The translations under genes and the position numbers were made by a program. A stretch of 64,000 bases of DNA. It comes from Sinanaerobacter sp. ZZT-01. Its GTDB lineage: Bacteria > Bacillota > Clostridia > Peptostreptococcales > Anaerovoracaceae. Shown here piece after piece: positions 18,241-28,006 of the stretch. The stretch spans positions 3,100,001 through 3,164,000 of the forward strand of contig NZ_CP141728.1 of assembly GCF_035621135.1 (NCBI RefSeq), written 5' to 3'. Position 1 is the stretch's first letter; each line of letters opens with the position of its first letter. The notes under the pieces are model-generated. The model saw only the letters and a list, made by a program, of their open reading frames with translations, ran no database searches and was not told where the DNA came from.

Positions 18241-19508
18241 TCATTCCTCCCCTCAAGCTCCGCTGCATCAATTTGTATTGTAAACTTTGTACCCTTTCCT
18301 AATTCCGAGTTTACACTTATTTCACCTGAAAAAATTCCCTCTACTATATCTTTTACATGGTACAGACCAATTCCTCTGCAAATATCGCCTGTTTCTACAT
18401 TAAATTTTGTTGAAAATCCCATATTAAAGATGTATTCTAAGTTTTCCCGGGAAATACCGCTGCCATTGTCCTCTACGGAAATAAAACAGTACCCGTTGTC
18501 CTTTTTGAGCGCAATTTGAATGTAACCCCGATGCCGTCCTTCCATTGATTCAATGCTATTAAAAATCAGATTTCGTAAAACTGAAACAAAATAATAATGA
18601 TTAATGATATAAAAATGATTATCTATTTTAAAATCAAAGGATATATCTAAACGATTTCTTCGAATGTAATCCTTAATATCTGGTATAATGATCGCGGCGA
18701 TATCTGCAACGCTCATCCTCGTATCATTTAAAGAGCCATTATCAAACATCTCCTCCAACCCACGAATGACACTTAAATAATCTTTCTTTATTTCATGTAC
18801 ATCCTTCGCTACTTCAAGAGAATCATTTCGCAAATCTTCTTCATACTTGCTCTTTGAAAGTTCTTTGTAGAGATTGTAAGCTTTCTTCATAACCGTTTCA
18901 ATGTCCGCATTGTTTTTATTCATAAAATAAATTTCACTTTTAATTTTAGAAGTAATTAAGACCAACTTCCGATACCGTTCTTCATGCTCGGTTGCTGACA
19001 ACAAAGATTTATAATAACCATAGAAGAGTATAATGCCAGCATCGATGGTTGCTCTGGCAAATGCGACGAGTGCAAGTGTCTGAAAAATTTCATACCGAAA
19101 GGTCTGCAATCGCATTAATATGCTGATTTCTACCGCATTTGCAAAAAAATCAGAAATCATAGTTGCAATAAAAAAACTCGTCAGACTGGCATAATAACGC
19201 TGCCAAAAAAGAAGATAGAACAAGGCGCCGTAAATGACATAAAACATTACATCAGCCAGTACCGTTGCTGCAACGTCCTGCAATGCAATTCCACTGACAT
19301 ACATAATTAGGCCACGATATACAGGTGATACTATTCCGGTAATTAGCGCAATCTCCAGCGGATTAAATTCGCGGTTAAAATATAAAAATACCGGCAAAAG
19401 CAAGCCTGCCAATGTAATTGTAAACCCTGGCGTGTATAAATTGACACTGACTTGCGACGCAAGCGCGATACAAGTCGCTACAAGAAAAGTCGTTTTTACT
19501 TTTTTCAT
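18237..19508 (-). CDS. Sensor histidine kinase, GlnK-like
   Basis: 423 residues. Six or so N-terminal transmembrane helices (up to about residue 170) form the sensing part with no extracellular domain. Then comes a phosphoacceptor segment VHEIKKDYLSVIRGLEEMF and the ATPase domain: LIFNSIESMEG (N box), VEDNGSGI (G1) and RGIGLYHVKDIV (G2). It should phosphorylate the adjacent regulator. The multi-helix sensor without an outer domain fits a ligand bound in or near the membrane. Start has AAGGAC upstream. Confidence 0.82.
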   Translation of the reverse strand: MKKVKTTFLVATCIALASQVSVNLYTPGFTITLAGLLLPVFLYFNREFNPLEIALITGIVSPVYRGLIMYVSGIALQDVAATVLADVMFYVIYGALFYLLFWQRYYASLTSFFIATMISDFFANAVEISILMRLQTFRYEIFQTLALVAFARATIDAGIILFYGYYKSLLSATEHEERYRKLVLITSKIKSEIYFMNKNNADIETVMKKAYNLYKELSKSKYEEDLRNDSLEVAKDVHEIKKDYLSVIRGLEEMFDNGSLNDTRMSVADIAAIIIPDIKDYIRRNRLDISFDFKIDNHFYIINHYYFVSVLRNLIFNSIESMEGRHRGYIQIALKKDNGYCFISVEDNGSGISRENLEYIFNMGFSTKFNVETGDICRGIGLYHVKDIVEGIFSGEISVNSELGKGTKFTIQIDAAELEGRNE

Positions 19509-19520
19509 AAAATCAAGTCC

Positions 19521-20402
19521 TTATTGGTCCTCACCAAATTCCTTACAGATTACAGAGATCGCTGCTTTTGTATTAACTAGAAAAGCCATCAGCGGCTGCT
19601 CATTTGCAGTTTCTCCATTCCAATAACGTTCTTGACAAGCCTGAATCATTTCTTCCTGTGTCATCCCTTTATGATGAATCTCTAAGATGAATTCCTTCAT
19701 ATCCACTGCAGCCTGTACGGCTAAATCAAAATACTGCTGTGGAGTGATATTACGAACGACTCCATAATGAGGCGAAGAAACCCATTTAGGGTTGAGTTCC
19801 CTGCACCTTTGTATCGATGTAATTGTATCCTGAAATCCTGTTAAAATCGGTGAAACCATATGGTGATTCCCGACATAACAACCTATACTCTCGCTTGGAA
19901 ATAAAAAACGTTCTTCTTCTAAGTAATAAGATAGAGAACAATTCGTATGACCTGGTGTTTCCATTACAAGAAGATGACGGTCACCCAAAGAAATCACATC
20001 GCCGTCTTTTACCACATAATCAATACGTAAGTCTTCATCTCTATACTCTAAAGGCTCGTAGCTCTCCTTCATATATTCTTTTGCAGCACTTTCTGAAAGC
20101 TTACGAATCGCCTTCAAAGCTCCTGATCGCTTTAAAACTGCTTGTCCATGTGCATTTCCCACACTTATTATGTTTGGCCATTCCTGTCTCAAATATGCCA
20201 ATCCTCCAATATGATCATAATGGGTATGTGAAGAAAACATATAATCCAATGTCCGTCCCTTTAGCACCTCTTTTACCTGCTCGATCATACGCGGAGCACA
20301 ATATGCCATCCCGCAATCCAGTACAGCTGTTTTTTCACTGCCGATCAAAACCAGAGCATCACCGCCCGGTCCACCGGCAACACGTTTCATTCCTTTTATC
20401 AT
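19521..20402 (-). CDS. Metallo-beta-lactamase-fold hydrolase
   Basis: 293 residues. The metal motif is SSHTHYDHIGG, with further ligands in ETPGHTNCSLSYY and SSPHYGVV near the C-terminal part. The N-terminus VAGGPGGDALVLIGSEKTAV is the first sandwich strand. A C-terminal helical segment follows. Substrate unknown. It begins twelve bases before the kinase start and so probably belongs to the same transcript. AAGGAAAAG precedes the ATG. Confidence 0.82.
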   Translation of the reverse strand: MIKGMKRVAGGPGGDALVLIGSEKTAVLDCGMAYCAPRMIEQVKEVLKGRTLDYMFSSHTHYDHIGGLAYLRQEWPNIISVGNAHGQAVLKRSGALKAIRKLSESAAKEYMKESYEPLEYRDEDLRIDYVVKDGDVISLGDRHLLVMETPGHTNCSLSYYLEEERFLFPSESIGCYVGNHHMVSPILTGFQDTITSIQRCRELNPKWVSSPHYGVVRNITPQQYFDLAVQAAVDMKEFILEIHHKGMTQEEMIQACQERYWNGETANEQPLMAFLVNTKAAISVICKEFGEDQ

Positions 20403-20460
20403 TTTCTTTTCCTTTTTTTATATCATGCTAAATCTTCCTGTCGTTTTTATTGACTCTCTT

Positions 20461-21558
20461 TTATAGGGTATCGTCTTCTTTTATTTCCTCATGGAAGTTG
20501 CGTTTACCCGACTGTACTCTTATAAAGTTGACAACCATAAACACAAGAAAGATCAATCCGCAGTATCCTCCGATCGGATACATAAATGCCACAAGATTTG
20601 AAAATCCAAATAAACTCATCCCAAATCCGATAACTGCCAAAATCCATATATAAAGCTTCCTATTTTTCGTTTCCGGCAGTTTAGTCGTAATGCCATAAAA
20701 AGTACTGGTCGCTGTACTAAATACTGCAATCAAAAGTACAACTGCATAGATCATACGTACCCAAGATGCCAGCTGTTCACAAAGTACAAGCATCGGTAAT
20801 GAACTTTCTGAAGCTCTGAATGGATCTGTTAATGTGGTTAAATATAAAATCAAAGAACAGGTTCCTAAAAAAATACCGCCAAGAACGGCTCCTTTCTGTG
20901 CAGTATTCTTACTTTTAGCATGAATTGCACAGCTTCCCAGCATCGGTATCGCACCGGTTAAATTATACGATACAAAAGCAATCGCTGCAATAAACCAATT
21001 GGACGCCAAGGGACTTGCCGCCATCTTCACCTCCGGATGAAAATCAAAATTATTTTTTATCATGATAAGCAAGCAGAGAATCAAAGTACCCGATATCAAA
21101 ATCGGTGTTACTTTTTGCAGTCTCTTTGATACCACTTCAAACCCATTAATCGCTGTTAACACAGCTAAGAACATCAAAAGTAAGCTTCCTAGAAAACGAT
21201 GGATTCCAAACTGTTCGTGAAACAAAGCTCCGCCAGCAGCCAGCATTGAGAAATATGCCATAAAAAGAAAAACTGACATAATAATTCCCACTAACGTCTC
21301 AGACGTCTTATTATCCATGGGAAAAATCAGCTTACTCATGTCATTTGTCCGAAGAGCCCTTGCAATCGTAACCGTCATATACCCAAACCCCATAAATATC
21401 AAGGTAATCAAACACAGTCCAAAAATACCATTGCGTCCAAACACGCCAAAAAACTGCCACATTTCTTTTCCGGACGCAAATCCTGCCCCCATCAAAGCAC
21501 CTATATATAAGAAACCTATATGCAATACTGACAATTCTACCTTTTTTTCTTCTTCCAT
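20461..21558 (-). CDS. YkvI-family membrane protein (APC superfamily)
   Basis: 365 residues, about ten transmembrane helices. The N-terminal helix has the unwound glycine-rich motif GFLYIGALMGAGFASGKEMW of the LeuT-like fold, typical of YkvI proteins, and FFGVFGRNGIFG follows. It is a likely amino-acid or metabolite transporter with ion coupling; substrate unknown. Its start shares one base with the RarD stop (TAATG), so both are translated together. It sits 58 bases ahead of the MBL gene. Confidence 0.78.
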   Translation of the reverse strand: MEEEKKVELSVLHIGFLYIGALMGAGFASGKEMWQFFGVFGRNGIFGLCLITLIFMGFGYMTVTIARALRTNDMSKLIFPMDNKTSETLVGIIMSVFLFMAYFSMLAAGGALFHEQFGIHRFLGSLLLMFLAVLTAINGFEVVSKRLQKVTPILISGTLILCLLIMIKNNFDFHPEVKMAASPLASNWFIAAIAFVSYNLTGAIPMLGSCAIHAKSKNTAQKGAVLGGIFLGTCSLILYLTTLTDPFRASESSLPMLVLCEQLASWVRMIYAVVLLIAVFSTATSTFYGITTKLPETKNRKLYIWILAVIGFGMSLFGFSNLVAFMYPIGGYCGLIFLVFMVVNFIRVQSGKRNFHEEIKEDDTL

Positions 21559-22541
21559 TATAAATGCGCCTCCGAATGCTCTATTTTCTTTTCATTTTCC
21601 CCTTCCGCTTCTGAAATACAACTCAAATTTTCTTCTGTTTCCGTTTCTTTTTTATTCTTCTTGATGCTCCCAAATGTAAAAATGATTAAACCGATCCAAA
21701 TAAATATAAAAGCCGTCAATTGAATAAAATCAAATGGCTCTCTATAAATAAAAATGCCTAGAATCAGGCTCATTGAAGGTGAAAGATATTCCGTCACACC
21801 AAGCGTGATAAAATCAATACGATTTGCAGCCATAGCAAAGAGCATCAGCGGTGTTGCTGTAAATGCACCTGATAAGCTTAGAAGTACAAGTTGAATAGGA
21901 GATGCAGAAGAAAGAGCCCCCTGCCCGGTAAATTCCATATATGAGATAAATAGCAATACAAAAGGAGCTAAAAACATGGTTTCGTACAGCAGTGCAAGAA
22001 GTGAATTGACTTGAGTCTTTTTCTTGATTGCCGCATAAGTGGCAAAGGTCAGTGCTAAGCCGATCGCAATAAAAGGGATCTGCCGATAAGATACCAGCAT
22101 AAAAGCAACTCCGGCAATCGCCAATATAAACGCTGTCATTTTGTATTTGTCCAGCTTCTCATGAAAAAAAACGACTCCAAAAATACAGACAACAAGTGGT
22201 TCTATATAATACCCTATGCTAGTTTGAATGATAAATCCACTGTTTACTGCCCAGATATAAATGCCCCAATTGGAAGAAATTAATATTCCAGCTAGAAAAA
22301 AAGTGAGCTTTGCTCCCTTCTTCTTCAATGGTTCCAGCATTGCTTTTTTTCCAAATAAAAACAAATTGATAAAAAGCACTAGTATAAAGCAAAAAAGTAA
22401 GCGATAGAACATAATTAGAAGCGGATCAATAGGTTGCAGTGATTTCCAATAAACAGGTAAAATCCCCCATAAAATAGAGCAGCCCACTGCACATGCCAGT
22501 CCTTTTTTATACTCCATGCTGTTAAGAATTCCCTGTTGCAT
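21558..22541 (-). CDS. rarD: EamA-family transporter RarD
   Basis: About 327 residues. RarD features are clear: KKGLACAVGCSILWGILPVYWK, then IDPLLIMFYRLLFC, GIYIWAVNSGFIIQTSIGYY and ATPLMLFAMAANRIDFITLG. It has ten transmembrane segments and an unusually long acidic, charged C-terminal tail (KKETETEENL to the end). The ATG at 22541 has AAGGTG six bases upstream; a later ATG (MEYKKG) has a weaker site. First gene of the minus-strand run that ends with GlnL. Confidence 0.85.
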   Translation of the reverse strand: MQQGILNSMEYKKGLACAVGCSILWGILPVYWKSLQPIDPLLIMFYRLLFCFILVLFINLFLFGKKAMLEPLKKKGAKLTFFLAGILISSNWGIYIWAVNSGFIIQTSIGYYIEPLVVCIFGVVFFHEKLDKYKMTAFILAIAGVAFMLVSYRQIPFIAIGLALTFATYAAIKKKTQVNSLLALLYETMFLAPFVLLFISYMEFTGQGALSSASPIQLVLLSLSGAFTATPLMLFAMAANRIDFITLGVTEYLSPSMSLILGIFIYREPFDFIQLTAFIFIWIGLIIFTFGSIKKNKKETETEENLSCISEAEGENEKKIEHSEAHL

Positions 22542-22702
22542 CTTTTTCACCTTATAAAAAGCCTTTCTATTTCTCACTATAAGAAAATTTAGAAATTATT
22601 TAGAAGAACGTATCGAAAAGAGTCACCTTTCCATGCTTTATTATTTTATCTTGAAAAATGCAAAAGAGCAAGTAATAAACGAAAAATCGATCAGAACTGC
22701 AA

Positions 22703-22731
22703 GGTGCCCCTCGCTTTTAACAAGGGGCACC
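22703..22731 (-). terminator. Hairpin, likely terminator, after the Cys/Gly-rich gene
   Basis: GGTGCCCC and GGGGCACC form a perfect eight-base-pair stem with a 13-base loop. No clear U run follows on either strand, so termination is inferred from position only. Confidence 0.4.
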
Positions 22732-22756
22732 CTAATACATTCTAAATTCCTAATTC

Positions 22757-23158
22757 TTAGCCAAAAATCCCTCCGAGGAATCCGTCTTTGCAGCCGCCGC
22801 CCTGGTTATTATTCCAGATAAAGAAAATAATCAATAAAATAATAATCCAAAACCCGCCGTTATTATTATCGCAGCAATCTCCATGGTCACAGCCTCCGCC
22901 GCCTCCAAAGAAATTACCAGTTCCTCCGCAGAGCAAGAAAATCAAGATAAGAATCGGCCACCAGCTTCCAAACCCATTGTCGTCCTGGCAAGGATCATTG
23001 CAGTCAAACTTCGGTTCACAGCAACAGTCATTCCGAGGTGGCTCACATCGACAATCTTTATGTGGTTCATTAAAAGCATCCTTATGAACTTCAGCACTAT
23101 CCTCACGAAAACTTCTCCGGTCTCTTTCCATACTCGTCTTTATGTATTCATCATTCAC
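22757..23158 (-). CDS. Cysteine- and glycine-rich small membrane protein
   Basis: 133 residues of unusual composition. A charged N-terminal third is followed by a cysteine cluster (DCRCEPP, DCCCEPKFDCNDPC), a short hydrophobic segment (WWPILILIFLLCGG), a glycine and cysteine block (GGGGGCDHGDCCDNNNGG), a second hydrophobic segment (FWIIILLIIFFIW) and a glycine-rich tail. Proteins of this make-up occur in spore-forming Clostridia and some databases label them chorion-like high-cysteine proteins. Function is not known; a role in a spore or envelope layer through disulfides or metal binding is a guess. A good GGGAGG site lies before the ATG. Confidence 0.6.
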   Translation of the reverse strand: MNDEYIKTSMERDRRSFREDSAEVHKDAFNEPHKDCRCEPPRNDCCCEPKFDCNDPCQDDNGFGSWWPILILIFLLCGGTGNFFGGGGGCDHGDCCDNNNGGFWIIILLIIFFIWNNNQGGGCKDGFLGGIFG

Positions 23159-23236
23159 CGTAAAAGCACCTCCCTACTTTCTATCATAAAAGTTTCTGAC
23201 CTTTTATCATATGTGTGAAGGGTATAAAGGGTGCTA

Positions 23237-24133
23237 TTATTTTTCTCTCAATTTTCCAAGTAAATCCAATATATCTTTTGGAAGAGGAGCCTCTATTTTT
23301 AAAAGATCACCGTTCACCGGATGACGAAAGCTCAAATAAGCCGCATGCAAAGCCTGCCTTTCTATGAATTCTGCCTCCTCTTTTCCGTAAAGAGCATCGC
23401 TTACAAGAGGATGACCAATGTAAGACATGTGTACACGTATTTGGTGTGTCCGTCCGGTCTCCAGCTGAAGCTCTAAAAAAGAATGTTCTGCAAATCTTTC
23501 CAAAACACGGTATCGAGTAACAGAAGGGTACCCATTTTCCATCACACCTCGAATCACATGGTCCTCCGAAACTCGTCCAATTGGCAAATCAATCATACCA
23601 TCGTCTTCATCAAAGGTTCCATGTACAACCGCAACATATTTTTTTACTACTGCATTCTTTGCCATTTGCTTGGAAAGGTCATCTTGACAATGTGAATTTT
23701 TTGCGACAATAAGGAGGCCCGACGTATCCATGTCAAGCCGATTGATAAAGCGGATTTTATATTGCTCCTCACGTTCAAGCATATATTTCATTATGCCGTT
23801 TGCTATCGTATGATTAGGATGGCCTTTTGTAGGATGCACGACAAAACCTGGCTGCTTATTAACGACCAGTAAATCCTCGTCCTCATACGCCGCACAAATT
23901 GGAATATCCTGTGGCTCAAAATCACTTTTTTCCTCAGGCAAGCGAACGGAAATTACATCCCCTGCATTCCCCTTATGATAAAGCTTCACTGGCTGCCCAT
24001 TCAGGCTTACGCCTCCAACTACTTTAAACCTCCGCATCAACCGGGAAGAAAATCCATAATTACGACGAAGAAGCTCCTTAATCTGGAGCCCTTCATCACT
24101 TTCCTTTATTTCATACTTAAATTTGTTTTTCAT
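23237..24133 (-). CDS. RluA/RluD-family 23S rRNA pseudouridine synthase
   Basis: 298 residues. The N-terminal S4 RNA-binding domain (LLRRNYGFSSRLMRRFKVVG, then GVSLNGQPVKLYHKGNAGDV) is followed by the synthase domain with the catalytic Asp in RFINRLDMDTSGLLIVAKN, and LETGRTHQIRVHMSYIGHPL. It isomerises uridines in rRNA or tRNA. It begins 12 bases after the NAD kinase stop and is likely in the same transcript. Exact target cannot be told. Confidence 0.9.
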   Translation of the reverse strand: MKNKFKYEIKESDEGLQIKELLRRNYGFSSRLMRRFKVVGGVSLNGQPVKLYHKGNAGDVISVRLPEEKSDFEPQDIPICAAYEDEDLLVVNKQPGFVVHPTKGHPNHTIANGIMKYMLEREEQYKIRFINRLDMDTSGLLIVAKNSHCQDDLSKQMAKNAVVKKYVAVVHGTFDEDDGMIDLPIGRVSEDHVIRGVMENGYPSVTRYRVLERFAEHSFLELQLETGRTHQIRVHMSYIGHPLVSDALYGKEEAEFIERQALHAAYLSFRHPVNGDLLKIEAPLPKDILDLLGKLREK

Positions 24134-24145
24134 TTTTTCTCCGTA

Positions 24146-24952
24146 CTACAAAAATTTGCTCTTAACTTTTGTCCAGAAATCATAATTTTCAAAACGCAAA
24201 AGCTTTACAATGTTTTCAGCAAAATTAACCTTAACTTGATCGATGCTGCCATAACGATGCTCCATTCCATCTGCAACAATTACAATTCCATGCCCTTCTT
24301 TGGGCTCCGGATAAATCTTTACAAACAGATCTGCTGGAAGAATCACACTGGAGGTGAAAGATCGGTAAGCAGTTGTATTCATCGGACTGATTGGTGTAAC
24401 CTGCAAAATTTTCAATCTCGGATCGATAATGCTTCCTCCTAATGCATAATTATAAGCAGTGCTGCCTGCCGGCGTAGCAATCAGCAATCCGTCACCGCTG
24501 AATTTTTCAATGAAGCTATCTCCTATTGAAAGGTTTAAGTGCACAGACTGCGAGCAGTCACCTTTTACGATCACCTCATTTAGTGCAAGATGTGTATAGG
24601 TATTCTCGCCTGCCTCAATCTCCGCTTTGACTGTTTTTAAGCTTTGCACTTCATAAGCCTTCTGTTTATATTTAAAAATAAACTCATCTAACTGATCCGG
24701 GTGAAGCTCCTGAAAAAAACCTAGATGTCCCGTATTTACACCAATAAATGGAATATCAGGAAATTTGTACTTATGCAAGGTCTTCAGAAAAGAACCGTCC
24801 CCCCCTACACAGACAATCAACTCTGCATCGGGATTAAATTCACACGGTACAAGGAATCCGCTTTTTTCAAGTTTTTGTTTTAAAATCCGCTTTATTTCCT
24901 TTGATAACTCATAATTATTTGCAAAAATATTAATAATTCTATTTTTCTCCAT
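24146..24952 (-). CDS. nadK: NAD kinase
   Basis: About 268 residues. The ATP-NAD kinase signature GGDGSFLKTLHKY is followed by IGVNTGHLGFFQEL, the NE motif region (LALNEVIVKGD) and SGDGLLIATPAGSTAYNYAL. It makes NADP from NAD. The ATG of MEKNRI at 24952 has GGAGG seven bases before it, and this start fits the normal family length. An in-frame extension of twenty codons upstream has none of the family's features. Confidence 0.92.
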   Translation of the reverse strand: MEKNRIINIFANNYELSKEIKRILKQKLEKSGFLVPCEFNPDAELIVCVGGDGSFLKTLHKYKFPDIPFIGVNTGHLGFFQELHPDQLDEFIFKYKQKAYEVQSLKTVKAEIEAGENTYTHLALNEVIVKGDCSQSVHLNLSIGDSFIEKFSGDGLLIATPAGSTAYNYALGGSIIDPRLKILQVTPISPMNTTAYRSFTSSVILPADLFVKIYPEPKEGHGIVIVADGMEHRYGSIDQVKVNFAENIVKLLRFENYDFWTKVKSKFL

Positions 24953-25017
24953 ATGGATTCCTCCAAAGTATGAATTACTTTTCTGACTTTCCTTTTGTAT
25001 GATTCCAATCAACCGAA

Positions 25018-26823
25018 TTATTTAACAAGTTTATCCAATTGGTCAACTAGTGAAGCAAAGGTCTGCATTGCCTTTTCGATCGGCTCTGTTTTACTCATAT
25101 CAACGCCCGCTAGTTTTAGAAGGTTAATCGGATAGTCACTCTCACCGGACTTGAGGAAAGCAATATAATCCTCCTGTGCTTGTTTTCCTTCATTCAAAAT
25201 ACGATCTGACAAAGCTGCGGCAGCAGAAAACCCGGTAGCGTATTTATATACATAAAATGCATTGTAGAAATGAGGAATACGCGCCCACTCCATCTTTATC
25301 TCAGAATCATAAACTACATTTTCTCCAAAGTATTTTTGATTGAGCTTGCCATACTCTTCACTAAGCCATTGTGCAGTTAAAACCTCTCCTTGTTCTACTG
25401 CTTCATGTGTCATTTTTTCAAATTCTGCGAACATAGTCTGGCGAAACAAAGTAGTGCGGAACGCTTCTATATAAAGATTTAAGATATATTTCTTTATTTC
25501 ATCGTTTTCTGCATGCGTCAGCAAATGCTTCATCAAAAGAGATTCGTTCACTGTTGAGGCCACTTCTGCTGTAAAAATGGAGTGTCCTCCATATACGTAC
25601 GGCTGGAACTCTCTAGTATAATTGGAGTGCATGGAATGCCCCATTTCATGAATTACAGTAAATACATCTTTGAGTCTCCCGTTATAATTCAAAAGGATAT
25701 ATGGCATGCTGTCATAGGTTCCAAAGGAATAAGCTCCGCTTGTTTTTCCCTCATTTTCATAAACATCTACCCAACCCGATGCAAAGCCATGATTCATTCT
25801 GCGCAGATAGTCTTCTCCCATCGGAACCAATGCTTCTCGAATGATTTCCAATGCTTTTTCATATGGAATGTCTTCCTTCGGCATTTCCACAAGCGGTGTA
25901 TACATATCGTACATATGCAATTCATCTAGGTTTAGCATCCGCTTACGAATTTCCACATAACGATACATAATCGGTAAGTTTTTATTTACAATATCAATCA
26001 AATTATCATACACCGAAAGCGGTATATTGTCCCCTGCCAAAGCACTTTTTATTGAGGATTCATATTTACGAATACGGGCAGTAACGACATCTGCTTTTGT
26101 ATTGTAATTATAAGTGGTTGCTAACGTATTTTTTTGCTTTTCATAAGCAGCATACATATGCTCAAAGGCTTCTTTACGCACACGTCTGTCTGGTGACTCC
26201 ATAAGTCCAATGTAACGTCCGTGTGTAACTTCTACTTCATCTCCGTCTTCATCACGTATCGTGCCAAATTTTATATCTGCATTATTAATCATACTGAAAA
26301 TATCATTGGTTGCGGAAGTGAGCTCACTGAATTGAGCCAAAATGTGTTCTTCCTGCTGGGTAAGAACATGTGCTTTCAAGCGGAATAATTCATCTACAAC
26401 AAACGTATATTTTTGTAATTTTTCATTTTCCCCTAAAAATTCTCTGATTTTTTCTTCTGAAACTGCAAGCAGTTCTGGCGTAAAGAAAGAGGTATTTGCC
26501 GCAATTTTTGCAATCAATGCATTGGACTTATCACACATTGCCTGATAGCGGCTGATGCGATTATCTTCATCCCGCTTCATCCTTGCATAGACATAAATCT
26601 TCTCCGTTAAAAGCCAGATCTCATCCCGTTTTTCGAAAGCCTGCAAAAGCACGTCAGCGGATTCTCCCAGCTTACCGGATAATTCTTTAAAGTCTTCTGC
26701 CATTTTTAAGGCTGATTCAGAATCTCTATCCCAATTTGCTTCGTCTTGATACATTGCTTCAATCTTCCATTTATATTCTTGTGGTATCTCACTTCTTTGT
26801 TTTGTTTTTTTATTATCTCCCAT
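25018..26823 (-). CDS. pepF: Oligoendopeptidase F (M3 peptidase)
   Basis: 601 residues, the usual length. The zinc motif is VIHEMGHSMHSNY with the third ligand glutamate in IFTAEVASTVNESL. The N-terminal part (IPQEYKWKIEAMYQDEANWD) is the typical start of PepF. It is a cytoplasmic enzyme that cleaves oligopeptides of about 7 to 17 residues. AAAGGG lies before the ATG. It is divergent from the murI side and is followed closely by the NAD kinase. Confidence 0.95.
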   Translation of the reverse strand: MGDNKKTKQRSEIPQEYKWKIEAMYQDEANWDRDSESALKMAEDFKELSGKLGESADVLLQAFEKRDEIWLLTEKIYVYARMKRDEDNRISRYQAMCDKSNALIAKIAANTSFFTPELLAVSEEKIREFLGENEKLQKYTFVVDELFRLKAHVLTQQEEHILAQFSELTSATNDIFSMINNADIKFGTIRDEDGDEVEVTHGRYIGLMESPDRRVRKEAFEHMYAAYEKQKNTLATTYNYNTKADVVTARIRKYESSIKSALAGDNIPLSVYDNLIDIVNKNLPIMYRYVEIRKRMLNLDELHMYDMYTPLVEMPKEDIPYEKALEIIREALVPMGEDYLRRMNHGFASGWVDVYENEGKTSGAYSFGTYDSMPYILLNYNGRLKDVFTVIHEMGHSMHSNYTREFQPYVYGGHSIFTAEVASTVNESLLMKHLLTHAENDEIKKYILNLYIEAFRTTLFRQTMFAEFEKMTHEAVEQGEVLTAQWLSEEYGKLNQKYFGENVVYDSEIKMEWARIPHFYNAFYVYKYATGFSAAAALSDRILNEGKQAQEDYIAFLKSGESDYPINLLKLAGVDMSKTEPIEKAMQTFASLVDQLDKLVK

Positions 26824-27168
26824 TTTTAAACCCTTTCTGCATAATCGTTTACAAAGACAAAGTCTTTGCTCTATTTTTTATTATACAACTTTTTCCACCA
26901 CTTATACAAGTAAAATACCCTTATCTCGCTTTGACAAAGGACGATGTACTTGAAAAAGTTAAATAAATTCTCTCATACCTATTATGTAATAAATCAAAGC
27001 TGTCATATCTTTTACTGGACAAATCTAAAAAAATATTACAAAATAAGTATGTTCATCCAGCAAAACCTCATATATACTTGTATAGAAAAAGAAAACACGC
27101 ACAATCTCTTTTTTAAAGTACTCTTATTTTATGAAAAATCAAACAGCTATGAAAGGAATTTATTATAT
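26824..27168. other. Intergenic region between divergent pepF and murI
   Basis: About 345 AT-rich bases. It holds the ribosome binding sites of both genes. An open frame runs on the plus strand through it into murI, but the sequence before residue 1 of MurI shows no family character. I saw no convincing hairpin or well-spaced promoter pair. Confidence 0.5.
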
Positions 27169-28005
27169 ATGGATAATCGACCCATCGGCTTTTTTGATTC
27201 AGGCTTAGGAGGTCTTACCAGTATTGCACCTTTGCGACGTGCCCTTCCAGAAGAACGCATCATTTATTACGGCGATACTGCAAGAACCCCTTATGGCTCA
27301 AAAAGTCCGAATACTATTAAAACTTTTTCCCGACAAATTTCCGATTTTTTAATCCAGCAAGATGTGAAAATGATTGTCATTGCCTGCAATACAGTCAGTG
27401 CAACTTGTTTAAGCGACTTACAGCAGCGTCATGCCAGCGTACCGATTTTAGGTATCATACACCCCGCCGCAGAAACTGTTGCAAAAACATGCACAAAGGA
27501 CAATCATATCGGCATTATTGGTACAAAGGTCACAATTAAAAGCCACACCTATGAAGATTCCATTCAAGAGTTAAACCCTAATTTGGATATTCACGCAACA
27601 CCGTGCCCTGCATTTGTTCCTCTGATTGAGGAAGGAATTTTGCAGCATGAAATCATGGATTTAACCATTCAGTATTACATGGATCACTTCATATCTTATC
27701 ATCACATTGATACTTTGGTATTAGGTTGCACACACTATCCTCTCATACGAAAAAATATTGAAAAATTATACCCGAAGCTGCGAATCATAAATCCTTCGGA
27801 CGAAATTGTGGCTCGAATTAAAGAGGTTTTGGAGAAAAGAGATCTTTTCGCACAGAATTCCAATGCGGAAAATACGTTCTTTGCAAGCGACCTTTCTGAA
27901 AACTTTGTAAACATGATTAACAGAATTTTTGAAAATTCGGAATTCAAAGTAGCTTTTAAAAGTTTTGATTTGGATACCAACGAGAAAAAAACGGAGGGAA
28001 AATAA
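27169..28005 (+). CDS. murI: Glutamate racemase
   Basis: About 278 residues. Typical racemase motifs: IGFFDSGLGGLTSIAPLRR at the N-terminus, YGDTARTPYGSK, the first catalytic cysteine in VIACNTVSATC and the second in LVLGCTHYPLI. It makes D-glutamate for peptidoglycan. The ATG at 27169 has GAAAGGAA upstream, and the resulting N-terminus matches the family exactly. An unrelated acidic protein gene follows after one base. Confidence 0.94.
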   Translation: MDNRPIGFFDSGLGGLTSIAPLRRALPEERIIYYGDTARTPYGSKSPNTIKTFSRQISDFLIQQDVKMIVIACNTVSATCLSDLQQRHASVPILGIIHPAAETVAKTCTKDNHIGIIGTKVTIKSHTYEDSIQELNPNLDIHATPCPAFVPLIEEGILQHEIMDLTIQYYMDHFISYHHIDTLVLGCTHYPLIRKNIEKLYPKLRIINPSDEIVARIKEVLEKRDLFAQNSNAENTFFASDLSENFVNMINRIFENSEFKVAFKSFDLDTNEKKTEGK

Positions 28006-28006
28006 C

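Noticed and set aside
26944-27168. N-terminal extension of MurI
   Set aside because: In frame but without family similarity. The ATG at 27169 has a good ribosome binding site and gives the normal N-terminus.
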